Below the pieces are notes generated by a model. It was not told the DNA's origin. It ran no database searches and saw only the letters and a program-made list of their open reading frames with translations. This document shows, one piece after another, positions 1-7,370 of a stretch of 40,208 bases of DNA. The translations under genes were made by a program, and so were the position numbers. Each line of letters starts with the position of its first letter. The stretch's first letter is position 1. The DNA comes from Sphingobacteriales bacterium. GTDB lineage: Bacteria > Bacteroidota > Bacteroidia > Chitinophagales > JADJOU01. The stretch is taken from NCBI GenBank assembly GCA_021297855.1, contig JAJTHM010000033.1, positions 1 to 40,208 of the forward strand, given 5' to 3'.

Positions 1-54
1 CTCTTTACAGCTTTGTTCTGTCGGAAACTCCTTCATAAATGATAATAGGTTCAT
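1..54 (-). CDS. IS1595-family (ISXO2-like) transposase, N-terminal fragment cut by the window edge
   Basis: Reading leftward from the ATG at 54-52, 18 codons give MNLLSFMKEFPTEQSCKE before the window ends. The pattern FPTE-x-SC near the N-terminus is how many IS1595/ISXO2-type transposases begin, just ahead of a CxxC zinc ribbon and the DDE domain, which would lie outside the window. The frame stays open upstream to another ATG at 180-178 (42 more codons), so the start is not certain; the inner ATG fits the family best. The terminal inverted repeat cannot be placed because the other end of the element is not visible. The family call rests on pattern recall from a short stretch. Confidence 0.5.
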   Translation of the reverse strand, partial: MNLLSFMKEFPTEQSCKE

Positions 55-204
55 ATAAAATTCTTTAATTTTACACAAACATACTCCTACAACATGACAT
101 AAAATGTCGCTCTTTGTGGTATTTTTGCGGAGTCTCATATTGTTTTTTATTCCTGTTTTTATCCCTTCTATTGAATTCATATAATATTTGGATTTTTGGA
201 CTCA

Positions 205-345
205 CTTAAGAATGGCCGATAACGCCCAGGCAGCTGAAGGTGTGGCTTAACCAAACTGCACTTCGACAAATATACAAAATATCGATACCCAACTGCAAAT
301 TTTTCAAACTCTGTCACCCACATTTTTAGAAGACTGCCAGATATG
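205..345 (-). other. Gap between transposase and lipoprotein, with a possible attC-like folded site
   Basis: The stretch 55-354 holds no convincing gene; the frame at 177-503 is a shadow. Within it, plus-strand GGCAG (229-233) and TGTGG (241-245) pair with CCACA (318-322) and CTGCC (334-338), giving two 5-bp stems separated by a 7/11-nt bulge around a loop of about 70 nt. On the minus strand the outer end reads GCGTTATCGGC, reminiscent of the right core of integron attC sites, and it lies just downstream of the lipoprotein gene, where an attC would sit in a gene cassette. The opposite core is poor and no integrase is visible. It could equally be IS-flanking sequence. Confidence 0.2.
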
Positions 346-354
346 GTGAGGGTT

Positions 355-939
355 TTATTTATATTTGGAAGATTCATCAATGATAGAATCAATCTGTATA
401 CCAATAGCGCCAAATTGAATTTCTTCATACCCATTACTATTAGAATAACCCATAAATGGTGACCAAAGTGAAAATGCGCAATAATTATCTTTATTGTAAC
501 CATATAAAAATTCTCTAAACTGTGATTTTAGAAAATATCTTTTTTTCTCAATAAGACTTTTTGCAGTTATTTCATCAACTAATCCATAAAGTTCAAAATT
601 GATATCCCCGATTAATCTTTCTTTTTCATTATCGGGTCTAATTTGGTGATTGAAATAAACTACATACTTGTTATTACACTTTTCGACTTTATCCAGTATG
701 AAAGGATAATCATCAAAAAGTCCAGTATTGAATACTTTTTTGAATTCTTTTTTAAATGACTCATTCATTTCATCTCTAATAACAGAGTTGTTTTCGTAAC
801 CTTTGAATTCATTTTTTATTTTAAAGGAATCGACGAATGTTTCTACTTTATATCTTTTGATAAAATTGTTTTTAGAGCTTGAGTTGTCGCAGCCCATCAG
901 TACTAAAATCAATAAAGTATAAATGATATTTTTTGGCAT
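355..939 (-). CDS. Hypothetical lipoprotein, 194 aa
   Basis: A small exported lipoprotein of unknown function. The N-terminus (MPKN, hydrophobic stretch, VLMGC) is a lipoprotein signal peptide with the acylated cysteine at residue 17, followed by DNSSSKNN. The rest is charged and soluble with no domain I recognise; FNHQIRPDNEKE and FREFLYGYNKDNY look like ordinary mixed alpha/beta sequence. The gene stands alone, between a mobile-element edge and the terminator of the pnp unit, and both flanks are AT-rich. A 26-nt dyad lies 21 nt upstream of its ATG. Accessory cargo is likely; the function is unknown. Confidence 0.75.
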   Translation of the reverse strand: MPKNIIYTLLILVLMGCDNSSSKNNFIKRYKVETFVDSFKIKNEFKGYENNSVIRDEMNESFKKEFKKVFNTGLFDDYPFILDKVEKCNNKYVVYFNHQIRPDNEKERLIGDINFELYGLVDEITAKSLIEKKRYFLKSQFREFLYGYNKDNYCAFSLWSPFMGYSNSNGYEEIQFGAIGIQIDSIIDESSKYK

Positions 940-960
940 AATTTTAATATTGTATTTTTT

Positions 961-986
961 AGTGAGTGTTATTATAAACTCTCACT
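961..986. promoter_or_regulatory. Inverted repeat upstream of the lipoprotein gene
   Basis: AGTGAGtGTT (961-970) and AACtCTCACT (977-986) pair over 9 of 10 positions around ATTATA. The dyad sits 21 nt ahead of the lipoprotein start and has no U-tract on the reading strand, so an operator or leader hairpin is likelier than a terminator. Confidence 0.3.
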
Positions 987-1100
987 TATCTTGTATAAAT
1001 ACGAATATATATCATTTAACACATTCATAGTTAAAAAATGTATAATTTCCCGCCTAGCTTTCAGATATTGAATCTTAGGACATGACAGTTTCTATAACAC

Positions 1101-1128
1101 AAAAGCCTCCATAATTATGAAGGCTTTT
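1101..1128 (-). terminator. Rho-independent terminator of pnp
   Basis: AAAAGCCT (1101-1108) pairs with AGGCTTTT (1121-1128) and the interior CATAATTATG is also self-complementary. It lies 25 nt past the pnp stop. The A/T ends make it usable on either strand. Confidence 0.75.
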
Positions 1129-1153
1129 ATATAAATCAAAATCAAACTATAGA

Positions 1154-3277
1154 CTAGTTATCCTGCGGCTTACCATCTGGTCTTGGCAATAGAGCTTTTC
1201 TACTCAACTTATATTTACCAGTTTTCTTGTCGATATCAATCAATTTTACTTGAATAGGATCGCCTACCTTGAATATGCCTTCCATTGTATCGAGTCTCTT
1301 CCAATCAATTTCAGATATATGAAGCAATCCTTCCTTGCCTGGAAGTATTTCTACGAAAGCGCCGAAGTCCACTATATTTTTTACTACAGCATCGTAGATT
1401 TCTCCAACCTCTGGTCTAGCAGTGATGCCAGCAATTTTCTTTGTAGCAGCAGCTATATCGTCCGCATTATTGGCGAATATTTGAACATAACCCTTATCGT
1501 TCTTTTCTTCAATGGTGATGGTTGTATTGGTTTCAGCTTGCAGTCCCTGAATGATTTTGCCACCTGGACCTATCACCGCACCAATAAATTCTTTATCAAT
1601 GATAATTTCTACTAATCTAGGAGTATGCGGTTTCAATTCTGCATTAGAAACAGCGATGGTTTTATTCATTTCATTCAAAATGTGTGTTCTTCCTTCTTTT
1701 GCTTGATTTAAAGCTTCCATCAATAATTCTGAAGATAAGCCATCGATTTTAATATCCATTTGACATGCTGTAATTCCTTTAGAAGTTCCTGCTATCTTGA
1801 AGTCCATATCTCCTAAATGATCTTCATCTCCTAATATATCAGAGAGAATAGCATAGTTTCCTTTGTCATCCGATATCAATCCCATGGCGATTCCTGATAC
1901 ACCACTAGTTAGTGGTACACCTGCATCCATCATAGCTAAGCTTCCTGCACAAACAGATGCCATAGAAGAGCTACCATTCGATTCTAGGATATCAGAAACT
2001 ATTCTAATAGTATAAGGGAAATTAGGGTCCAACGCTTTCTCAAGCGCTCTTTGAGCTAGGTTTCCATGACCAACTTCTCTGCGGCCAACACCTCTATAAG
2101 CATGAGCTTCTCCTGTGGAGAAAGAAGGGAAGGTATAATGAAGTATAAATTTTTTGCTTCCTTGGAATATAGCACCATCAATGCTTTGCTCATCCATTTT
2201 AGTTCCCAAAGTGACAGTAGTTAATGCTTGAGTTTCACCACGAGTGAATACCGCAGAACCATGCGGACTAGGAAGATAATTGATTTCAGACCAAATATCT
2301 CGCACGTCTTTCATGCCTCTACCGTCTAGTCTAATTCTGTTATCCAGCATCACCCTTCTGATAGCCTCTTTTTTCACCTTGCCAAAATAGAATTTTATTA
2401 AAAACTCATTTGCCAACTCTTCTTCTGTGAATGTAGCCTTACAATCGGCCAAAATAGCATCAAAGGCAGCACTTCGAGCATCTTTCCCGCTGGCAGATTT
2501 TGCTACCTCTTGAATTTTACTGTATGTGAAGTCTTTTATTTTAGCATATAAATCCAAATCACTTTTTTCGTGACAATATTCTCTTTTCTGTGTTTTTCCA
2601 GCAGCAGCTTCTAGTTCTTTCTGGACTCTGCATTGAACTTTGATGGTTTCATGGGCAAAAAGTATGGCATCCGCCATTTCCTTTTCAGAAATTTCTTTCA
2701 TTTCTCCTTCTACCATCATGATATCTTTTTCGGTAGCGGCAATAATCATATCGATATCGCACTCAGCTATATCTTTTTGGTTGGGGTTAATGACATATTC
2801 ACCATTTAATCTACCTACGCGAACCTCACTAACAGGTCCATTGAATGGAATATCCGAAACCATAATAGCGCAGCTAGCAGCTAAACAGGCTAATGTATCC
2901 GGCATGATCTGGTCATCCGCACTAATTAGAGTCACCGTAAGCATGGTGTTTGCATGATAATCATCAGGGAATAGAGGTCTGCACGCTCTATCTATTAATC
3001 TGCATATTAGTATTTCATGATCGCTCGGTCTCATTTCTCTTTTTAGAAATCCGCCAGGAAATCTACCTGTACTGGCAAATCGCTCTCTATAATCTACAGT
3101 TAGCGGAAGAAAATCTACGTTTTCACCAGCTTTATATTCAGACACCACTGTAGCCATAATCATGGTATTGCCTTGTCTTACCACCACGGAGCCATGTGCC
3201 TGCTTGGCCAATTTACCAGTTTCTATTGTGATTTCCTGCCCATTGGCATGAACTATTTTTTTTGTTACTATATTCAT
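1154..3277 (-). CDS. pnp: Polyribonucleotide nucleotidyltransferase (PNPase)
   Basis: A 3'-to-5' phosphorolytic exoribonuclease that degrades RNA with inorganic phosphate, releasing nucleoside diphosphates; a trimeric cytoplasmic enzyme. The 707 residues match full length. Two RNase PH domains (about 10-140 and 315-540) flank an all-helical linker. The catalytic aspartates lie in GDEDHLGD (D484 and D490). A KH domain (about 555-612, GPGGKIIQGL) and an S1 domain (about 624-694, DFGAFVEILPGKEGLLHIS) follow. It lies downstream of rpsO, the common bacterial order, but an intrinsic terminator separates them, so pnp gets either readthrough or its own promoter. Nothing is missing. Confidence 0.98.
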   Translation of the reverse strand: MNIVTKKIVHANGQEITIETGKLAKQAHGSVVVRQGNTMIMATVVSEYKAGENVDFLPLTVDYRERFASTGRFPGGFLKREMRPSDHEILICRLIDRACRPLFPDDYHANTMLTVTLISADDQIMPDTLACLAASCAIMVSDIPFNGPVSEVRVGRLNGEYVINPNQKDIAECDIDMIIAATEKDIMMVEGEMKEISEKEMADAILFAHETIKVQCRVQKELEAAAGKTQKREYCHEKSDLDLYAKIKDFTYSKIQEVAKSASGKDARSAAFDAILADCKATFTEEELANEFLIKFYFGKVKKEAIRRVMLDNRIRLDGRGMKDVRDIWSEINYLPSPHGSAVFTRGETQALTTVTLGTKMDEQSIDGAIFQGSKKFILHYTFPSFSTGEAHAYRGVGRREVGHGNLAQRALEKALDPNFPYTIRIVSDILESNGSSSMASVCAGSLAMMDAGVPLTSGVSGIAMGLISDDKGNYAILSDILGDEDHLGDMDFKIAGTSKGITACQMDIKIDGLSSELLMEALNQAKEGRTHILNEMNKTIAVSNAELKPHTPRLVEIIIDKEFIGAVIGPGGKIIQGLQAETNTTITIEEKNDKGYVQIFANNADDIAAATKKIAGITARPEVGEIYDAVVKNIVDFGAFVEILPGKEGLLHISEIDWKRLDTMEGIFKVGDPIQVKLIDIDKKTGKYKLSRKALLPRPDGKPQDN

Positions 3278-3301
3278 ATTGATTTTTACTATTATTAATT
3301 A

Positions 3302-3335
3302 CAAAAAAAGCCGACAAATATAAATTTATCGGCTT
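3302..3335 (-). terminator. Terminator between rpsO and pnp
   Basis: On the minus strand AAGCCGA and TCGGCTT (3335-3329 and 3314-3308) form a 7-bp stem followed by seven T residues, directly after the rpsO stop. The loop contains TATATTTG (3322-3315), a match to the Bacteroidota -7 element that might serve pnp, though no -33 TTG lies at the right distance. Confidence 0.7.
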
Positions 3336-3362
3336 ATATATTAGATTACCTCGTGGAAGTAA

Positions 3363-3632
3363 TTATTTTCTTATTTTCAATTTAGCTATAATCTCTCTGT
3401 ATCTGCTGATCTCAGACTTAGCTAAATAATTAAGTAATTTTCTTCTCTGACCAACTAGCTTGATAAGCGAAAGCATAGTGTTTTTGTCATTTTTCTGCCC
3501 TCTGAGGTGTTCGGTCATGCTGGAGATTCTCTCCGTTAGCATAGCTATTTGAACCTCTGACTTGCCTGTATTCGTAGCAGATCCGCCATGTTCAGCAGCT
3601 AATTCTTTTTTTCTTTCTGTTGATAAAGCCAT
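3363..3632 (-). CDS. rpsO: 30S ribosomal protein S15
   Basis: A small-subunit ribosomal protein that binds 16S rRNA helices h20-h22 and contributes to an intersubunit bridge. The 89 residues are the standard length. Family hallmarks are GGSATNTGKSEVQIA near residues 16-30 and the helix LIKLVGQRRKLLNYL followed by RYREIIAKL. The region before the last hallmark (GQKNDKNTMLSL) departs from the usual basic HKKDHHSRRG-type loop but keeps its length. A TATATTTG promoter element lies about 35 nt upstream of the ATG. Confidence 0.97.
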   Translation of the reverse strand: MALSTERKKELAAEHGGSATNTGKSEVQIAMLTERISSMTEHLRGQKNDKNTMLSLIKLVGQRRKLLNYLAKSEISRYREIIAKLKIRK

Positions 3633-3666
3633 ATTACTTTAAATTTTACTTACTTTTATGAGGGTG

Positions 3667-3693
3667 CAAATATAGTACTTATTTTCTGAACAA
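3667..3693 (-). promoter_or_regulatory. Probable rpsO promoter
   Basis: Minus strand: TTG (3693-3691), 16 nt, then TATATTTG (3674-3667), followed by CACCC. The -7 element is a perfect TAnnTTTG; the spacer is shorter than the usual 19-21, so the -33 assignment is weak. Confidence 0.5.
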
Positions 3694-3704
3694 TGAGGTG
3701 TTTT

Positions 3705-4754
3705 TTATTTTAGTTCTACTTTTTTGACAACTATCTCATTGTTTATCTTAAGTTTAACTAAATAAATGCCATTTGAAAGATGCGATAAATCAATAGAAGT
3801 GTTATGGTTTAAGGGATTATAAAATGCCAACTTGCCTTGAATGGAATAGATAGAAAGTTCTATTTTTTCTTTCACTTCATTGAAATACAATACCTTATTG
3901 AATATATAAATGTTTGGAAAGTTTGGATTAGTCTCCGTTTTTACATGAGAGGTAGGATTTGTTTTCACCACTACTATAGGCTTAGAAATAGCCGGATTGG
4001 GTAAAGCTCCAAATTGGCTTGAATACATCCAACATGTCACCGTATCGCCACCCCTTATGGTCGAACTAGTATACGTATCCTCTGAAGTTTTAGTCCCAAT
4101 ATTTTTTCCATTTACTTTCCATTGGTATTCTGGCGTAGGTCCTCCATTAGTGGGAAAGGCTTTAAAGATAATAACAGAATTGGGATTCTTTGGATCATAG
4201 GTGTTTGTTATTCTGACTTCTACACTTGCTGAATCTGAAGCAGTCAGTTCATCAAATGAATAGCTAAATTTACTACTTGGTTTGTCTCCGGTGGCATCAT
4301 TGCTATTATCCACTGCGTTGAGGTATGCCTCTAAAGTGACGCTTCCAGTGCCTTTTGCGGGCGAATTCCATCTGGCAGAAACCTGAAATTTACTTGAGGT
4401 CCCGGTTATTTTTTGTTTATGTTCCCAAATATTTCCCGATACCTGACAGTCGGCAGAAGGGTTGGTAAAGCTGCCCTTTCCACCATGCGTCATTTGAAAT
4501 CCAAATCGATTCAAAGCCCCCGAATTTGATCCGTAGATGGTGATAATATAAGGCTTAGCAGGACTGTATTTGATCATTTTATCGAGTGTGGTTACATCTC
4601 GAAGAATGATACTATCTATTTTGGTCGTTGTGCTAGAGCCATTATGGCAGTTGTTGCAATTGAAATTGGCACTACCAGCTCCTGTAGAATTGCTATTGTA
4701 AAGAGTCCAGAGAAGAATAGATAGGCAAAGGGCGTATAGGTATTTAAACTTCAT
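3705..4754 (-). CDS. T9SS-exported protein with N-terminal CxxCH domain, 349 aa
   Basis: A signal peptide covers roughly residues 1-25. The mature start carries CNNCH (C33, C36, H37), a c-type-haem-like motif also usual in the bacterial domain annotated as choice-of-anchor V or Reeler-like, which appears to run to about residue 165. A PKD/Ig-like segment follows (about 175-265, EYQWKVNGKNIG). The C-terminus (about 275-349; IELSIYSIQGK, then SNGIYLVKL) is a type A T9SS sorting domain, so export across the outer membrane with cleavage or anchoring is predicted. The start codon is one base after the stop of the small membrane protein, so the two are probably co-translated. The N-terminal domain resembles that of the 1518-aa protein at 27-31.7 kb. 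The molecular role is unknown. Confidence 0.8.
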   Translation of the reverse strand: MKFKYLYALCLSILLWTLYNSNSTGAGSANFNCNNCHNGSSTTTKIDSIILRDVTTLDKMIKYSPAKPYIITIYGSNSGALNRFGFQMTHGGKGSFTNPSADCQVSGNIWEHKQKITGTSSKFQVSARWNSPAKGTGSVTLEAYLNAVDNSNDATGDKPSSKFSYSFDELTASDSASVEVRITNTYDPKNPNSVIIFKAFPTNGGPTPEYQWKVNGKNIGTKTSEDTYTSSTIRGGDTVTCWMYSSQFGALPNPAISKPIVVVKTNPTSHVKTETNPNFPNIYIFNKVLYFNEVKEKIELSIYSIQGKLAFYNPLNHNTSIDLSHLSNGIYLVKLKINNEIVVKKVELK

Positions 4755-4755
4755 C

Positions 4756-5118
4756 TTAGTCTTTATCTTTTAAGAAATAGTCAATTATTGAACTAGTCAG
4801 AGCAAATAATATACTGAATATAAAAGTATATGTCCAGTCTGTAAACTCAAACGAATCGACTAATTTATCAGCAAAGTAAGTAATAATAAAATTGACTACA
4901 AAAGAGAATAATCCAAATGTCAAACAGTTTAAAGGAAATGTCAATAATTTTAAAATCGGTTTGACAAAGGTGTTTAAAACGACTAATGCCGCTAGAAAGA
5001 TGATGATGGATTTAAAGTCATTGGGATTGGTTACTCGAATATATTCCCCGTTGTTATAAAACAGAACAAACCCGCTAAGGACGGCAGCGAGGATAAGAAA
5101 TTTGATAATAAAGTTCAT
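4756..5118 (-). CDS. Phage-holin-family (YvlD-like) four-TM membrane protein
   Basis: A 120-residue protein, mostly membrane: helices near residues 4-22, 37-57, 70-94 and 98-115. The central PILKLLTFPLNCLTFGLFSFVVN is the signature of the small family annotated as phage holin family/YvlD, which is chromosomal in most bacteria and not tied to a prophage. Its function is poorly known. It is first in an apparent unit with the CxxCH T9SS protein, one base from the next ATG, and has a consensus promoter 20 nt upstream. No phage genes lie nearby, so a lysis role is unlikely. Confidence 0.8.
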   Translation of the reverse strand: MNFIIKFLILAAVLSGFVLFYNNGEYIRVTNPNDFKSIIIFLAALVVLNTFVKPILKLLTFPLNCLTFGLFSFVVNFIITYFADKLVDSFEFTDWTYTFIFSILFALTSSIIDYFLKDKD

Positions 5119-5138
5119 AAAATGTCGATTTAGTAGAG

Positions 5139-5168
5139 CAAATATAGCTTTTATTTTATTTTTACCAA
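5139..5168 (-). promoter_or_regulatory. Bacteroidota-type promoter for the membrane protein/T9SS gene pair
   Basis: Minus strand: TTG (5168-5166), 19 nt, TATATTTG (5146-5139). Both boxes and the spacing match the TTG-N19-21-TAnnTTTG consensus, 20 nt upstream of the ATG. Confidence 0.65.
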
Positions 5169-5186
5169 TTCATATAACAAAATAAA

Positions 5187-6431
5187 ATGAGCGAAAAAAA
5201 TGTACACCCCGAGAGTTTGATGATGACTTTAGGGTATAATCCAGAATGGTCAGAGGGAAGTGTAAAAACTCCCATATTTCAAACGAGTACTTTTGTATTC
5301 AAATCCGCAGAAGAAGGTAAGCAGTTCTTTGAAGTGATTACAGGTAAGAAAACCTTACCTCCAGGACAAACGAATGGATTAGTTTATAGTAGATTTAATA
5401 ATCCAAATTTGGAAATCGTTGAGTGCAGATTGGCAGTGTATGAGAAAGGAGCAGAAGATGCTTGTGTGTTTGAAAGTGGTATGGCTGCTATATCTACAGT
5501 TATGTTAGAGTTTATGCGACCTGGGGATATTGTTTTACATTCAAATCCATTATATGGGGGTACGAATACATTCTTCAAATCGATTTTATCCCGATATCAT
5601 ATAGGCGCCCATGGTTTCATGCCAGGAGACAAAGAGGAGGATATTATGAAGGCCATTGATGCAGCAGGGATAAAAGATAAAATTTCGGTCATTTTTGTGG
5701 AAACTCCTGCGAATCCGAATAATGTACTGATCGATATCGCCATGTGTGTATCGATTGCGAAAAAATTATCTACAGCCGATAGAAAGGTATTGGTAGTTGC
5801 GGATAATACTTACATGGGACCTATTTGGCAACATCCTATCCCAATGGGAGCTGATATCTGCGTCTATAGTGCCACCAAGTATTTGGGCGGACATAGTGAT
5901 ATAGTAGCAGGGGCATGTATGGGAAGCAAAGAGCATATTACGCGTGTGAAAAAAATGCGCAATAATTTAGGGGGGATGAGCGGGCCCCATACTGCTTGGT
6001 TATTGACAAGAAGCTTAGAAACCCTGAAACTGAGAATGGATAAGCAATGTGAAAATGCAAAGGTGGTAGCAAGATATTTACGAAGTCATCCGAAGGTAGA
6101 AAAAGTATATTATTTTGACCAATTTGATAATCCAGAGCAAGAGAGATTATACAAAGCTCAATGTTCAGAACCAGGAGCTATGATTTCCTTTGATGTCAAA
6201 GGTGGGGAAGCAGAGTGTTTTAAGTTTTTGAATAAACTAAAATTGATAAAACTTGCCGTAAGCCTAGGGAGCACGGAGAGTTTGATTCAGCATCCATATT
6301 CTATGACTCATGCGGGTGTTCCGGAGGATATAAAAGCAAAAATAAATGTAACAGATAAATTGATACGATTTTCTGTAGGAGTAGAAAATCCTCAAGATCT
6401 AATAGCTGATATTGAATCAGCATTTAAATAA
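5187..6431 (+). CDS. Cystathionine gamma-synthase-family PLP enzyme
   Basis: A fold-type I pyridoxal-phosphate enzyme of the Cys/Met metabolism family, 414 aa. The Schiff-base lysine is K231 in YSATKYLGGHSD, the PLP-ring aspartate is D206 in VVADNTYMGP, and YSRFNNPN (about 67-74) supplies the phosphate-binding Tyr/Arg. SLGSTESLIQHP near the C-terminus is the substrate-carboxylate region. Family members catalyse gamma-replacement or gamma/beta-elimination (cystathionine gamma-synthase, methionine gamma-lyase, cystathionine gamma-lyase); sequence alone does not settle which. An insertion around residues 47-65 (GKKTLPPGQTN) marks a subgroup usually left as 'family protein'. It precedes a GT2 gene by 9 nt, so it is probably co-transcribed with the glycosyltransferases, without an obvious metabolic link. 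Confidence 0.9.
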   Translation: MSEKNVHPESLMMTLGYNPEWSEGSVKTPIFQTSTFVFKSAEEGKQFFEVITGKKTLPPGQTNGLVYSRFNNPNLEIVECRLAVYEKGAEDACVFESGMAAISTVMLEFMRPGDIVLHSNPLYGGTNTFFKSILSRYHIGAHGFMPGDKEEDIMKAIDAAGIKDKISVIFVETPANPNNVLIDIAMCVSIAKKLSTADRKVLVVADNTYMGPIWQHPIPMGADICVYSATKYLGGHSDIVAGACMGSKEHITRVKKMRNNLGGMSGPHTAWLLTRSLETLKLRMDKQCENAKVVARYLRSHPKVEKVYYFDQFDNPEQERLYKAQCSEPGAMISFDVKGGEAECFKFLNKLKLIKLAVSLGSTESLIQHPYSMTHAGVPEDIKAKINVTDKLIRFSVGVENPQDLIADIESAFK

Positions 6432-6440
6432 TCGATTCCA

Positions 6441-7364
6441 ATGAAAGTAAGTGTTGTCGTCCCTTGTTATAATGAAGAATTTGTCATTGCGGAAACTAAT
6501 TCTCAATTAAATTCCGTCTTGTCATCTTGTTTCGAGGACTATGAAATAGTCTATGTCAACGATGGAAGTAAAGATGGTACAAAGGCATTACTGCTGGCAT
6601 TTAGGGATAAGTTTCCAAATATAAAATCCATACATTTTTCTAGAAATTTTGGGCATCAACCGGCGGTATCCGCAGGAATAAAAAATGCTTCTGGAGACTA
6701 TATCGTCATCATAGATGCAGACCTGCAAGATCCGCCTTCATTAATTCCTGAAATGGTAAAAAAGGCACAAGAAGAAAATGCTAATGTAGTCTATGCAGTG
6801 CGAAAAACGAGATTGGGAGAATCATGGTTTAAGAAAATAACAGCAAAATATTATTATCGATTGATAAATTCTATGTCAGAGACTCAGTTGCCACTAGATA
6901 CCGGAGATTTCAGACTTATAGATCGAAAGGTCGCAGATGTCTTTAATAAAATCGAAGAACGACAGAAATATATTCGAGGGATTATTACATGGATTGGTTT
7001 TAAACAAGTTCCTATAGAGTATGATAGGGAAGAGCGTTTCGCAGGCGAAACACATTATCCTCTGTCTAAGATGATTCAATTTGCAATGCGTGGCTTGTTG
7101 TATTTCTCTAAGAAACCATTGACTTTAGCTACAAATCTTGGACTAACCTTGGTGGCATTAAGTGTATTATTTTTTATCGCACAATTCGTTAAATGGATTT
7201 TCTATCCAGAGACATTTGAAATCGGTTGGATGTCGATTTTTGGCTCTATTATTTTCTTCGGTGGAATACAGATGCTTTCCATTGGGGTACTGGGAGCCTA
7301 TATAGGTAATATTTTTGATGAGATAAAGAATAGACCGGAGTATATAATCGATGAAATAAATTAA
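6441..7364 (+). CDS. GtrB/ArnC-like polyprenyl-phosphate glycosyltransferase (GT2)
   Basis: It transfers a sugar from a nucleotide donor to a polyprenyl phosphate on the cytoplasmic face of the inner membrane, supplying lipid-linked sugar to GT-C enzymes. The GT-A domain spans about 1-215: VVPCYNEE at the start, NDGSKDGT (40-47), and DADLQDP (92-98) as the metal-binding/acceptor motif. R-E-R-F-A-G-E-T-H-Y-P (197-207) is the family's arginine-rich segment. Two C-terminal TM helices (about 225-253 and 263-290) are typical of GtrB/DPM1 bacterial forms. The 307 aa are of normal length. It is followed after 6 nt by the first GT-C gene, a natural donor-acceptor pairing. The sugar is unknown. Confidence 0.9.
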   Translation: MKVSVVVPCYNEEFVIAETNSQLNSVLSSCFEDYEIVYVNDGSKDGTKALLLAFRDKFPNIKSIHFSRNFGHQPAVSAGIKNASGDYIVIIDADLQDPPSLIPEMVKKAQEENANVVYAVRKTRLGESWFKKITAKYYYRLINSMSETQLPLDTGDFRLIDRKVADVFNKIEERQKYIRGIITWIGFKQVPIEYDREERFAGETHYPLSKMIQFAMRGLLYFSKKPLTLATNLGLTLVALSVLFFIAQFVKWIFYPETFEIGWMSIFGSIIFFGGIQMLSIGVLGAYIGNIFDEIKNRPEYIIDEIN

Positions 7365-7370
7365 GTAGTT

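Noticed and set aside
96-108. GACAT-AAA-ATGTC palindrome upstream of the transposase
   Set aside because: Short and AT-rich; the far end of the element is outside the window, so it cannot be tested as a terminal repeat.
177-503. Minus-strand open frame of 108 codons
   Set aside because: It overlaps the lipoprotein in another frame, lacks a family, and its second half merely translates the folded attC-like gap.
4756-5118. Holin-family label as a sign of a prophage
   Set aside because: No phage structural, lysis or integrase genes are near; this family is mostly chromosomal.
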